Positions 1-11,703 of a stretch of 64,000 bases of DNA are shown piece by piece. A program made the translations under genes and the position numbers. This stretch comes from Azolla caroliniana (lineage: Eukaryota; Polypodiophyta). The DNA lies in contig JBHGNT010000005.1 of the NCBI GenBank assembly GCA_043228905.1, positions 4,650,001-4,714,000 of the forward strand, given 5' to 3'. The stretch's first letter is position 1. Every line of letters begins with the position of its first letter. Below the pieces are notes generated by a model. That model saw only the letters and a list, made by a program, of their open reading frames with translations, did not search any database and had not been told where the DNA came from.

Positions 1-77
1 ATGTTGATTCTCTTTGAAGTTGGTACTTCCATTCTTTTTGTCCTTCTGATATGATATTAAAAATGCAATTGATGTAG

Positions 78-1696
78 ATACTAAGAAGCATGAAGCTGAT
101 GGGAGAGTCATCTTTGTTGAATTCAATAGTTTTTATCTGATGAACACATATGCTCCTAACAATGGATGGAAAGATGAAGAGTCATCTTTCCAAAGGAGAA
201 GAAAATGGGATCAAAGGATCCTGGATTTTGTTTCAAAAAGATCTGCGAAGCCCTTAATATGGTGCGGAGATTTGAATGTCAGGTAATAACCAAACCATAT
301 TGCTTCCATACAGTCCATGTTGATGTAGTTTGTTTTAATTTTATAAACTTTATTTTTAAACTAATTAATATTTTTATTTTTGATGTAAAGCCATGGGGAA
401 ATAGATGTAAGTCACCCTGAGTTTTTCAAGACTGCAAAGCAACAAGGATATGTTCCTCCTAATAGTGAGGTATTCTGTAGTTTACCATTGTATAGTGTTG
501 AAATCAAATTTATTGATATATATGATGCTGTTTTAAGAGGGAAAGAAAACCTTGAGGCTCATACATTTAGGTTTTCCATGTTGGGAGAGAAAATTTACAT
601 TCTTCTAAAAGATGTAATATCCAAATTGATGTGTAATAGAATCTAGATAAAGATTGATCTGCTATTGACATATGTTTCAAACGTTTTTTAAAAATTAAAC
701 TTTGGTTGATGTATTCTTTGTAGGACAGTGGTCAACCTGGGTTTACGCAAGCTGAGCGAGACAGGTTTTCAAGAATATTGAAGGAGTACGATTTTTCATC
801 TATTTTGTTTTGTTCCAGAATATGATGATGAGAAGATGATTTCAGTACAGTTTCTTGATTGAAAAGACTTTCATGATTCCTGGGAGTTGATTGCTAACCT
901 TATCTGTTTAGCATACAGTGGAGATTTGATTGATACATATCGGTTTCTGCACATGCAAAAAGACATGGATGGAGGATTCAGTTGGTCTGGGCATCCGATT
1001 GGAAAGTATGCTATTTATTCTTATATTTAATCTTCTATATATCCAGATGATTAATCTGAAAAAATGTGTTTTTGCAAAGTTTTAAAAACATGTGAGTTGC
1101 AATATATGCACTTTCTAAAAAGTCTTTGCTGCTTTCATGTGAATGGGATTCCAAATCAAGTCTTTATAGTGTTCTCCATTTCAACAACTTGATTCAATTT
1201 GAGTTTCCAGTCCCATCATGCAAATCCGAATCTTAATAAATTTGGATTGCTTTATTTATTTTGGTTAGATATCGCGGCAAGCGCATGAGAATAGACTACT
1301 TCTTGATTGCTAGGGAGCTACTTCCAAGACTTGTGAAGAGTGAGATACATGGCCATGGTATCGAACTGGAAGGTAATAAAACCTGGCAACCTCACCGCAT
1401 AAATATTTATAAATGCAAATGTGTGTTTGCTTCCATGATTTGATCAAGGGAAAACTGTGTAATTGCCACATAAAGATTTATAAATACAAATGAGCATTAA
1501 CTTTCATTAACCAGAAGTTAAAATAAACATTTCAAGGATCTTAATTTGATCCAATTCCATATATAATGAAGATGGTCACATCAGGTTTTATGATCTGATT
1601 CAAGTCTATGATAATAATACAGGGTTTTATGGAAGTGATCACTGTCCTATCACCATGGAGTTAACATTGGAGCCAAACTTAACAGTTGTGCCATGA
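78..1696 (+). CDS. APE1L: AP endonuclease, APE1L/ExoIII type (3' part)
   Basis: Base-excision-repair endonuclease of the endonuclease/exonuclease/phosphatase fold that cuts DNA at abasic sites. Plant APE1L acts in the nucleus, and also in DNA demethylation. Exons read: ~78-282, 391-469, 724-785, 919-1005, 1269-1372 and 1623-1696 (TGA). All internal junctions are GT-AG and in frame. The product shows NTYAPNNGW, RRRKWDQR, the catalytic WCGDLNV, EIDVSHPEFF, GFSWSGHPIGK, YRGKRMRIDYF and the terminal YGSDHCP with its Asp-His pair. These match the plant APE1L family better than the longer ARP. The first exon could extend left to about 53, because the frame stays open to there. The N-terminal exons lie outside the window, so this is a partial gene and not a pseudogene. 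No disabling change is seen. Confidence 0.9.
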
Positions 1697-3019
1697 CTGA
1701 CAACAACAATGGCACCACTATTCTGTTTTTTATTCAATTGAAGCTGATCTGAGCAAATTATGTTATGCACCACCATTTCTGGGGATTCATGTCTAATTTT
1801 GCCTAGTGGAAAATGCTCTCTCTATTGGGAGAACCCATTCCCATCCTCGCCAAGGGCTAGGCCCCATCTAATAGAATGCAATTGGTCTCCTGTGGACGGT
1901 AACAAGATAATTATCTACCTCTCTCTGTCAATGAGAGAACTTGGATTCAATCAATATGTTCAGAGATGCAGTGTGTGGTCAGATATATAAACATATACCA
2001 ATGTGAAATGTAAAACCATTGATAGCGGCTCCACTAAATTCTTGAGCATCGTTGAACAAGGATGCCTAGTGTTACACAAACTATTTGATCTCTGGGTTGA
2101 GGAAATCATTTACATATTCAAATACAGATGCATGTTTATTTTACTATTATTGTTTGCAATATGCAATCTTTTGTTTGGATGGTTATATAATGATGGTAGA
2201 CGTCTTCTTAAGTTTTTTATGAGTTCAGTGGCCTCTCACAAGATTAACTAACAAAGATAAGAGATGATCATCAGTGAGTGCAAGCACAAGAACTAACTGG
2301 CCCTAACTGCGGTGTAAAGCTACATTATCCTATCATCAAAACAAAAATGGGCATAAAATTATCATGTTGCCTTGACTTGCATGCAAAGACTGAATAACTA
2401 TTTTGCAAGAGGCTACAACCCCGGACTGAAAAGAGACAACCAATTTGATTCGATGAAATCTTTGCAAATTCATCTGGATGAATGTTACAAATGTTAACCC
2501 AAATAATGATATTGAGTGCATGAAAATAAGAATGGCAACTCTAATTGGAACAATCAGTAAGAGGGGTACTATGACAAAAAAGACAAACATACATGTTTTG
2601 GTTTTATGCAGGAACAAAAATGCACAATGCTCTGCTGTACCAATGTATCAAGGCATGATAAGTAGGTTGTTAGTTCCATATCACTAAAGATTGTACAATA
2701 ATAGCTGGTACTTGGAGCAACTATAAATATACAGTAAAAAATTGCATTGTATACAAAGCATGGCAATCTATGTCTTAGCTTTGTAAAGAATAGAAGAGAG
2801 TTCTTATTGCTCCCGTAGGTTGCAAAGTTACTAACAAACCACACATTGAGCTGTAAAGAACAAAAGTGGCCCATTCCTTGTGATATTAAAGTATTCTAGG
2901 TTCAAGCTAAACATGATTCTACTTTTCCAGAAACCAGTTTGTTTAAACCATTTCTAGAGGAAAGTACAAATGGCAAGATGTTGGACAAACATAATTTGTG
3001 GCAGCTAAGACACAGCAAA
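1697..3019. other. Intergenic, APE1L 3' flank
   Basis: AT-rich sequence with only short overlapping frames and no recognisable protein, RNA gene or element. The first few hundred bases presumably hold the APE1L 3' UTR. Confidence 0.5.
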
Positions 3020-3253
3020 GTTGAGAATTCAAAACATTATATTTCAATCTGTCAATCATAATGTCAGCAAACTATTTATGTTGCTAAATGTGATTGTCTT
3101 TGCTATCTAAGATATTGTTGTTCTCCCATGAGCCAAATATGAAAACTAACATAGAAACTAAAAGTAAAGCAAAAACAATCACATTTAACAACATAAATAG
3201 TTTGCTGACATATTGATTGAAAGATTGCAATATAAAGTTCGGAATTCTTGACC
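3020..3253. repeat. Large inverted repeat (fold-back), arms ~85 bp
   Basis: Left arm ~3020-3104 is the reverse complement of right arm ~3168-3253, with a 63-bp spacer. The inner 44 bp (3061-3104 against 3168-3211) have only two mismatches. The outer ~40 bp are looser but still alignable. Both strands would fold into a long hairpin. No target-site duplication or ORF was found. It adjoins the PPR 3'-end copies. It could be a MITE remnant, an inverted duplication or a small-RNA hairpin. Confidence 0.75.
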
Positions 3254-3832
3254 AAACCATAGTCATGTGAGGAAGTATATTTAGCTTATTGTTGGTGTAT
3301 GGAACATCCCAATGCATCGGTGTTCAACCATAACGCGTAATCACCCACAAGTACATTCACCTTTCTCAAAACTATGAACATATTTTGCATCATTCACATG
3401 AATCCAACGTTTCTCTATTCTTGATATCAGGGAGGTACAAAAATGGCAATCATGACACCCGCATATTCTTTGAACATGTATAGGCATGCCATCTGGTGTA
3501 TGGATGAGGGAATAAGCAGATGTGAGGGAGTATATTTAGCTTATCGTTGGTCTATGAACATTCCAATGCATCTATGCTCAACCATAACGTGTAATCACCC
3601 ACAAGTACATTTGCCATTCTCAAAACTATGAACATATTTTGCATCATTCACATGAATGCAACGTTTCTCTATTCTTGATATCAGGGAGGTACAAAAATGG
3701 CAATCATGACACCCGCATATTCTTTGAAATATGTATAGGCATGCCATCTGGTGTATGGATGAGGGCATATGCAGTCATGTGAGGGAGTATATTTAGCTTA
3801 TTGTTGGTGTATAGAACATCCCAATGCATCTG
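3254..3832 (-). repeat. Tandem copies of a PPR-DYW gene 3' end
   Basis: Two full units (3321-3574 and 3575-3832, periods 254 and 258 bp) plus a partial leading unit repeat the last ~60 codons and 3' flank of the PPR gene at 3850-6453. On the minus strand each unit reads as the end of a DYW domain (CHDCH region, then CTCG) followed by a TGA. Each unit begins at the same base of the DYW domain. They are unlinked to any PPR coding body, so they are non-coding tandem duplicates or alternative 3' UTR sequence. Confidence 0.8.
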
Positions 3833-3849
3833 TGTTCAACCATAACGTG

Positions 3850-6453
3850 CTATCGCCCACAAGTACATTCGCCATTCTCGAAACTATGAACATATTTCGC
3901 ATCATTCACCTGAATCCGACGTTTTTCTATTCTTGATATCAGGGAGGTAGAAAAATGGCAATCATGACACATCCGCATATTCTTTGAAACATGTATAGGC
4001 ATGCCATTTGGTGTATGGGTGAGGGCACATGCAATGGCCAGCTTTACACCATGGTCACACAAAACATTCTTTTCTTTTTCATCTACAATGGCTTGTGGTA
4101 TCACCCAATCCAAACCTGGCGAACAACCTTCCTCTATTAGTTTCCTATGGATTTTTTCTAGCTTTTCATAAATGGGTATATTTTCTGGATGTATTCGATC
4201 TGACACATGAAAACAATATGGATTTCTATGTACATCATCACTCCACCACCAACAGCATCCTGGCATCACCCATGCTTTATTCTTCACTCTCAATGCCTTT
4301 ACTCCATGTGCCTCTTTTTGCATTCCAGCTGATACATATATATTTTGCATACAAATATATGCACCAGCACACTTTTCATCCAAATGTATGGATTTGTCAA
4401 AAGCCCATTTCCCAAGCTTCACATTCCTCCATTCTTTGCAAGCACCCAATACAGTCAGGAATAGGAAGATATGAGTCGAATGTGCTACCTTATCAAGCAA
4501 TGCTTTAACCTTGTCAAAGTGTCCAGCACGACCAAATAGATCAATCATACATGTGTAGTGTTCTAGCGTTGGGCTGAGAAAATAATGTGCACACATGTCA
4601 TCAAACAACTTTTCTCCCTCTTTTATTAGACCTGAATGGCTACACGCAGTGAGCAAAACTATGAACGTCACTGAGTTTGGCACGATACCTTCAGTTCTCA
4701 TTCTTTTATACAAGTTCAAAACGCTATTAGCTTGACCTAGCTGGGCATATCCTGCAATTAGAGCACTCCATGATGCAACGTTTTGCACTGGAAGCTGCTC
4801 AAATACTTCTTGAGCTTTTTGAATCGCACTACACTTAGAATACATGTCTACCAATGTGGTGCCAAGCAAAATATCTTTTTGCAATAACCCTTGCCTTCTG
4901 ACCTCGGTATCTATATCTTTTCCAACCTCTATTGACCCCACAATGCCACAAGCTTTCAAAACACAAATATAAGTTACAACATCCGGACTTATTCTTGCAT
5001 CTTGCAGTTTCTTGAAGAATTTCAATGCTTCATAACCCAGCCCATGTTGGACATACCCAGTAATCATAGCATTCCATGAGACCACATTCTGCTCTGGAAG
5101 CTGTGCAAATACTTCATGTGCTTTCTCCAATGCACCGCATTTAGAGTACATGTCCACCAATGCATTTCCGAGCATGACCTCTTTCTGCAATAAACCATGC
5201 TTTCTCACCTCAATGTCTAAATCTTCCCCCATCTCTAAAGACCCTACAATCCCACAGGCTTTTAGAATGCAGATATAAGTTACTACGTTTGGACCAATGC
5301 CAAGGTCTCGCATATGTTTGAAGCATTTCAATGCTTCATGTCCACACCCATGGTGGACATATCCTGTGATCAATGCATTCCAAGTCACTATATTCCTCAC
5401 TTGAAGGTTCTCAAATACATCTCGTGCTTTCTCCAATGCACCACATTTGGCATACATGTCCACCAATGCGTTGCCAAGCATGACATCATTCTCCAACAAC
5501 CCTTTCATTCTGATTTCAGCATCTATATCTTCCCCAATCTCTAGAGACCCAACAATTGCACAAGCTTTCAAAATGCAAGCATAAGTTTTCGCATTTGGAC
5601 ACACTCCCATGTCTTGCATCTGCCGGAAGCATTTCAATGCTTCATCACCAAGCCCATGTTGAGTATATCCAGTGATAAGGGCACTCCAAGTCACAACATT
5701 TCTCATTGGCAGACATTCGAATACCTCTTGAGCTTTCTCTAATGCACCAAATTTTGCATACATATCCACTAATGCAGTTCCTAGCACAACATCCTTATGC
5801 AGTAATCCTCTCTTTCTGACCTCGGCAGCTATATATTCCCCCATCTGTAGAGACCCAACAATGGTACAAGCTTTCAAAATACATATATAAGTGACCACAT
5901 TTGGGCATATATGGGCATCTTCTTGCATCTGTTTAAAGCATTTCAACGCTTCACTACTAAGTCCATGTTGGGCATATCCAGCAATGAGAGCATTCCACGA
6001 CACAACATCACGAACTGGAAGTTGCTCAAACACTTCCCGTGCTTTCTCAAGGTCTCTACACTTAGCATATGTCGTAATCAAAGAAGTGCCAATACAAGCA
6101 TCTTTTACAATCAAATCTTTTTCGACAATATCAGCATGTATACGTCTCGCATTATATATGTTCTTCTCTTTCTGACACAGCTTCATTAAATTCATAATCT
6201 CCGTTCTTTGATGAAATGAATACGGTTCTTTTTTTGGAAGGTTTTCATGAATATGATTATTACCTTGATACTCTCTTGTTTGTTTGTGGCTCAAGGAAAG
6301 AGGTATTGGGTTCCTCTGTGATTGGAAGGTCAGCAAAGTTTTTTCATTAATGGGTCCAAAAATTTCAGCGAAAGAAGAAGAAGAAACTCTTACAGAAGTT
6401 GTTGTGTTTACTGGACGATGTGGGTTGTCTGAGAATGTATCTATAGAGGCCAT
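3850..6453 (-). CDS. PLS-class PPR protein with E and modified DYW domain
   Basis: Intronless 867-aa pentatricopeptide repeat protein, the class that binds organelle RNA one base per repeat and recruits a DYW cytidine-deaminase-like domain for editing. Residues 1-85 are Ser/Thr-rich and could be a targeting peptide. From ~95 to ~600 there are five near-identical ~101-residue P-L-S triplets (MYAKCGALEKA, VVSWNALI, VTYICILKACG). E motifs follow, then a PG box at 730 (MPGCCWWW) and the DYW domain to 867. Zinc ligands are present: CHDCH at 829-833 and CTC near the end. Two oddities stand out. The catalytic HxE motif reads H-G-V at 801-803 (codon GTA), and the protein ends CGR rather than DYW. It may be an inactive or altered-specificity editor, possibly of a WW- or KP-type DYW clade. 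The frame is otherwise intact. The long conserved frame argues against pseudogene status. Confidence 0.92.
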   Translation of the reverse strand: MASIDTFSDNPHRPVNTTTSVRVSSSSFAEIFGPINEKTLLTFQSQRNPIPLSLSHKQTREYQGNNHIHENLPKKEPYSFHQRTEIMNLMKLCQKEKNIYNARRIHADIVEKDLIVKDACIGTSLITTYAKCRDLEKAREVFEQLPVRDVVSWNALIAGYAQHGLSSEALKCFKQMQEDAHICPNVVTYICILKACTIVGSLQMGEYIAAEVRKRGLLHKDVVLGTALVDMYAKFGALEKAQEVFECLPMRNVVTWSALITGYTQHGLGDEALKCFRQMQDMGVCPNAKTYACILKACAIVGSLEIGEDIDAEIRMKGLLENDVMLGNALVDMYAKCGALEKARDVFENLQVRNIVTWNALITGYVHHGCGHEALKCFKHMRDLGIGPNVVTYICILKACGIVGSLEMGEDLDIEVRKHGLLQKEVMLGNALVDMYSKCGALEKAHEVFAQLPEQNVVSWNAMITGYVQHGLGYEALKFFKKLQDARISPDVVTYICVLKACGIVGSIEVGKDIDTEVRRQGLLQKDILLGTTLVDMYSKCSAIQKAQEVFEQLPVQNVASWSALIAGYAQLGQANSVLNLYKRMRTEGIVPNSVTFIVLLTACSHSGLIKEGEKLFDDMCAHYFLSPTLEHYTCMIDLFGRAGHFDKVKALLDKVAHSTHIFLFLTVLGACKEWRNVKLGKWAFDKSIHLDEKCAGAYICMQNIYVSAGMQKEAHGVKALRVKNKAWVMPGCCWWWSDDVHRNPYCFHVSDRIHPENIPIYEKLEKIHRKLIEEGCSPGLDWVIPQAIVDEKEKNVLCDHGVKLAIACALTHTPNGMPIHVSKNMRMCHDCHFSTSLISRIEKRRIQVNDAKYVHSFENGECTCGR

Positions 6454-6484
6454 AGATATTAAGTGTGTCTTGTGTTCGCTCGCT

Positions 6485-6580
6485 GGCTATATACATACAC
6501 ATACGTACATATTATGTATGTATATATGTATGTATACATACATATTTTTATATCTATGCACATACATACATATACACATG
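6485..6580. repeat. TA/CATA microsatellite in PPR 5' flank
   Basis: Imperfect run of ATAC/TATG/CATA steps just upstream of the PPR start codon at 6453. Simple repeat, likely in the 5' UTR or core promoter. Confidence 0.8.
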
Positions 6581-7610
6581 CGATGGAAGATTTATCAGAA
6601 TACCCTTACATTTCAGGAAATTCCCAAATTACCCCTGGTACTCTCAAAATACCCTCCTTTCTACTATTCCTGAATGAGATCGTTCTTTTTCCACCAATTG
6701 CATGGAACTCCTTCTACCCTAACTACTTAATTGGAATGTTGAAGAATTCAGCTCCTCGGATCGATCAATTACTTCATGGAACATTATAACTAGTTCATAT
6801 TATGCCTGATTGAGTAATCTTATTGCATGTATGTTTACTGTCTTATTCCCCATGGAATCTCTTAATTTACTTTTACAATAGAGGTCACTTAATTCATTAT
6901 TGAGTCGTATTAACATAAAAAAAGGTGGTACTACATCTTAATTGGTAGATATGTGGCCGAAGAAGAGTCTTTTCATTTGAGATAAGGGTTTAGGGTTGGT
7001 ACTACATCTTAATTCATGTTTATTTTAAGGTAGACATCTTAAAGAATTGTGCCACGAATTAATTGAAGGGTTGATTTATCAATGTATATGCTCTTGGTTA
7101 AACATCCTCAAGAAGTGGATGTTTATAAACTTCATTGAATGTTTATGAACAAGTCGATGGAAGATTGAATACATTTTCCATGTACTATTACTATGTTCAC
7201 AAATTTGGCTTGGATATGTTTACTTAATTGTTCTCATATAAATTGATGATGGGTGTGTTGTTCTCGATCCATGCAATTGTTGTATACATAATTACATATT
7301 TGTTGTCACTATATGTCGATGATGAACACAATCGTATTGATGTTTGGGCTCATGGCACACATTTAAAGATCTTGTTAAATGGTCACAAAGTTTCTTCAAC
7401 ATCATATCATAACATTGGAAAAGTAAGATCCATGGCTACAACCTAAAGTGATGGATGATCCACGCATGCATCAGGACAAGATTGGCCAATGGAGTCATTA
7501 TATAATTCATGTGGGTATTTTGAGGATGTTCTGAATCATCCTGAAAACAATTATGCACATCCCGATTGCCACCAATTCATGAACAAAATGTTCATATCTT
7601 CTTCCATCCT
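6581..7610. other. Intergenic between the two minus-strand PPR genes
   Basis: AT-rich sequence. Short frames at 7228-7446 and 7489-7610 have no family resemblance. Nothing matches the E2/DYW sequence missing from the neighbouring truncated PPR gene. Confidence 0.5.
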
Positions 7611-9662
7611 CTATGGCTCTTTTTGCATTCCAGCTTCTACATATATATTTTCCATAGTGACATATGCACTGGCACAATTTTCATTCAAGTTTATCAAATG
7701 TTCAAATGCCCATTTGCCAAGCTTCAGATTCCTCCATGTCCTACAAGCACCCAATATAGTCAAGAATAATGGTAGATGGCCCGAATATGACACCTTATCA
7801 AGCAAAGCTTTTGCCATGTCAAAGTGCCCAGCTCGGCCAAATAGATCGATCATACAAGTGTAGTGCTCTAATGTCGGAGTGAGAGAATACTCAACACACA
7901 TCTCTTCAAATAGCTTTTCTCCATCCTTTATTAGACCTGTGTGACTGCATGATGTTAACAGAACAATGAAGGTCACTGAATTTGGCACAACATTTTCGGT
8001 CTTCATTCTTTTATACAAGCCTAAAACTACATTAGCTTGACCTAAGTGGGCATATAGAGTGATCAAAATACTCCATGACACAACATTCTTCTCTGGAAGC
8101 TGCTCGAATACTTCTAGTGCTATTTCCGATGCACCGCACTTCGAATACATGTCCACCAATGCATTGCCAAGCATGAGATCTTTTTGTAATAGTCCTTGCT
8201 TTCTAATCTCAGCAACTATGTCTTCTCCTATCACTTGAAAACCAGCAATGCCACAAGCTTTCAAAATGCATATATAAGTTACTGCATCTGGATGGATTCC
8301 TTTATGTTGCATCTCTTTGAAGCATTTCAATGCTTCTTCCCCAAATCCATGTTCCACATATCCACCAATGAGGGCATTCCATGAAACAATATTCTGTATA
8401 GGAAGAAAATCAAACACTTCTCGTGCTTTCTCTAGTGCACCACACTTGGAATACATATCCACCAGTGAAGTGCCAAGGACAACATCATTTTCCAACAATC
8501 CTTGCTTTCTAACCTCGATATCTATGCCTTCCCCAATCTCTAGAGACCCAATGATGCCACAAGCTTTCAAAATCCCAGCATAAGTCACTGCATTTGGATG
8601 AACTCTAGCATCTTGCATTTCTCTGAAGCATTGCAATGCTTCGTGACCAAGCCCGTGTTGCACATATCCATTGATCATGGCACTCCAAGACACAACATTT
8701 CGCACAGGAAGTTGCTCAAACACCTCCTGTGCTTTCTCCAGCGCACTACATTTCAAATACATGTCTACTAATGCAGTGCCAAGGGCAACATGCTTTTGCA
8801 TTAGCCCTTGCTTTCTGATCTCGAAATCTACATTTTCTCCGATTTTTAGAGATCTGGTAATACCACAAGCTTTTAGAACACACATATAAGTAACAGCATT
8901 CGGGGAGACTCTGGCATCTTGCATCTGCCTAAAGAATTTCAATGCCTCATCACCGTGCCCATGGTGAGCATATCCACCAATGAGGGCACTCCAAGTCACA
9001 ACATTCTTCACAGGAAGTTGTTCAAACGTATCTCGTGCTTTTTCCAGAGCACCACATTTGGAGTACATATCCACCAGTGCAGTGCCAAGCACGACATCTT
9101 TGTGCAATAGCCCCTGTTCTCTGACCTCAGCATCGATATACTCTCCAATCTCTAGGGACCTGACTATGCCACAAGCTTTCAAAACACTAGCATAAATTAC
9201 CGAATTCGGACAAATTTTGGCATCTTGCATTTGCTTGAAGCATTTCAATGCTTCGTGGCCTAGCCCATTTCGGGCATATTTAGTGATCAAAAAGCTCCAT
9301 GACGCAATGCTCATAGGTGGGTCTGGACGCTTCTCAATAACTTCTTCTGCTTTCACCAATCCATTGCATTTAGCATAATTTCTAGCAAGGGTGGGGTTAA
9401 TATAAACATCCTTCATAATCAAGCCCTTTTTAAGAGCATTGGCAGGTATTCTTTTAACTTCCCATATCTTGTTCTGTTCCTCACATGTCTTTATGAAGAT
9501 TCAAAAGAGCAAAATTTTGTTCATGAAGATATGCTATTAAGGATATAAAAACCAGAAATACTACTGAAAGGGAGGTTCAGAGCTTACCTTATTGGGTTGG
9601 TTGTTGCAGACCTGAGATGGGATTCTGCGGAACAGCTCGAATTGGGAAGCTTTTAAAATCAT
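7611..9662 (-). CDS. PLS-class PPR protein ending in E region, DYW absent; two exons
   Basis: Paralogue of the PPR gene at 3850-6453. The uninterrupted frame runs 7611-9422 with an upstream continuation to 9488. A 99-bp GT-AG intron (9489-9587, donor AAG|GTAAGC) joins it in frame to exon 1 at 9588-9662. Exon 1 encodes 25 residues starting MILKASQFELFRR, a basic, acid-poor, mitochondrion-like targeting peptide. The joined protein is 650 aa. It carries about five ~101-residue PPR triplets, then the CMIDLFGRAGHFD and GACRTWRN E-region motifs, and stops after AGMQKEP, where the paralogue continues into E2 and DYW. Sequence beyond the stop has no DYW similarity, so the domain is lost rather than frameshifted. 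It may need a DYW partner in trans, or act in RNA processing other than editing. The intron is inferred from splice signals and frame only. Confidence 0.82.
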
Positions 9663-11703
9663 AGCTACATAATGAGACTCACCCTTGAGACTCTCCTAAC
9701 CTTGTGATGAGATCACATTGATCCGTGTTAGCATCCATATTTCATAGTTATCCCCCACTATATGCGTTCAATCGATCACCTTGTCTTTGATATCTTCAAG
9801 GATCATTTTTCTCCATCTTGTTGGCATTATAATTATGGGCGTGTTTGATGATCTGTATATAGTCTGCACTTATCTTTACAAGATTTGTCTTCTCATATTC
9901 GTTTCCTATTTTATCTGTAGACATGAAGATCAAGAGTTACAGTCGATCTGTCGGTCTTTTATAGCTTCTGGGATCATATTCTGTCATTTAGTTTCTTCTA
10001 GGATCATATTTTCATGGTCTTAGTATATATAGTTTTGCCCATATTTGCTACACATTCATTACAATTGGTGTTATGTTGGTCTGCTAGCCTTTAGCATATA
10101 ATGAGCAAAGGCCATATTTAACTTTGTAGTATTTTCACATACATACTTTGCTCACAATTGAGCTAACACGTAATGTCCTTTGTTTCTTGCTCACATTCCG
10201 GAATGACAAGTTCCGCAATTTATGACATTAGATTTACACCCCCTTGAATGGAAGGATGGACGACAAGGCTATATAGCTAGCAATGTTAGTGTTACGTTGA
10301 TAGGTAATATTTGATATTTCCAAGGATCATTTTCCATATAGTATTAGGCAATACTTTGCCGACATTCAAGTGCCCACATGGGCTTATATTCCATATTTGA
10401 TATGTTGGGGAAATTTACATTTAGAAGATTTTTCACACCCAACTAATGAAAGAATGGGGTCATTCACTCGTGTAATAAGTTATAACATGGAGAAGTTGAA
10501 TGTATACTAGCCATATGATTACCTCATTTGATAAGGTTTATTGGGTGGCTTGTTGAACTAAAATGCGTGGAATCACATACGCACAATGCTACTTATTGTT
10601 TTGGATAAATACCAGTTGTATTACTTGCTTGATTGCCTAACCCTACTAAAGAATTGGCACCATACATATCCAACAAAGGCCGTCCTATATTCATCCTTTT
10701 ATATCCAAGTAATTTGCTCCTTTCCTACCTTATATATGCCTTTAAGATACAAATAAATGTGATAATGCAAAAGTAGTGATGCAATCTTATTACATGCATA
10801 ATTCAAGTTCTGTCGTAAGAATGTTTTGATGGGATACATTGAAGTTTGGGTAACTACGTTTCAATTGGCAATATTCCAAAAGAGTTTTATTCTTTAAAAC
10901 CTTTGGTTCAAGCTCTTGTGTGAGACTTCTGGGATCAAGAATCAAGCTTGTATTTGTTGGCTTTTGAACTATAACCTTGTATGTACAACTTTTGTCCTAA
11001 TACACATGTATTTATTTCCTGATGACACTTGAACATTTGTTGGTGATCAGTTGATGACCTAATGGAATAGAGTTCAAGTGTTAACTATGATGATAATATG
11101 GTAATCAACTCGACAATATGCACAACCATACTCAAGGAGATTATGATGTCAAAGATAGATTAATTATGAAAATGCCCTTTTATTGTGAGGTGTTACAGAT
11201 GTTACTTAGGCGTAATAAGCAATCGACCTATAAGAACTAGTTTCCATTTGTTTCGATTAGTAAGAAGATGAATTAGTTCAACCTTAATTAGTGACATCCA
11301 TGAGCAAATTAGCAAATTTGCATTAGATCTAACGAGGGGAAGGACTCACTAATTAGGTTCAAGCCGTCAATGTAAAGAGATTAAGAAAGAGAGAATAGAA
11401 TTGATGGTTAAGACTAATGAATAGCTCATTAAGCCTAATCAAAATGGAGAGGGTATTTTGGTAGTTTCCGAAAGTTAGGTGCATTATCGTTTTAATTTAC
11501 ATTGTGACAGCACAGGGGCATACAGTGTAAATATGTAAAATTGGGAGGGGACGAGCTATTCGTAGAAACATTTGAGCTACGAGGAAAACCATATCTCCTC
11601 TGGGAGCAAGTTTCTTGATTTTGCTTTCAATATCACAGAGAAAACCCTAAATCTTCACCCTCGATGGTGTTGATGATGATTGTGAGGGGCCTCCAATGAT
11701 ATA
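9663..11703. other. Spacer between divergent PPR genes
   Basis: Two kilobases separating start codons that point away from each other, presumably holding both promoters. AT-rich, with no gene recognised. A short phrase around GGGATCATATT is repeated near 9800-10010. The ~100 bp before 11704 include AAAACCCTAAA, a telo-box-like element common in plant 5' leaders. Confidence 0.45.

Noticed and set aside
205-420. 71-aa plus-strand frame
   Set aside because: Out of frame with the APE1L exon it overlaps and runs into the intron.
4029-6189. Plus-strand frames opposite the DYW-PPR gene
   Set aside because: They are antisense shadows of a repetitive coding sequence. Similar mirror frames recur in every PPR module.
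8196-9195. Plus-strand frames opposite the middle PPR gene
   Set aside because: Antisense shadows of the PPR modules.
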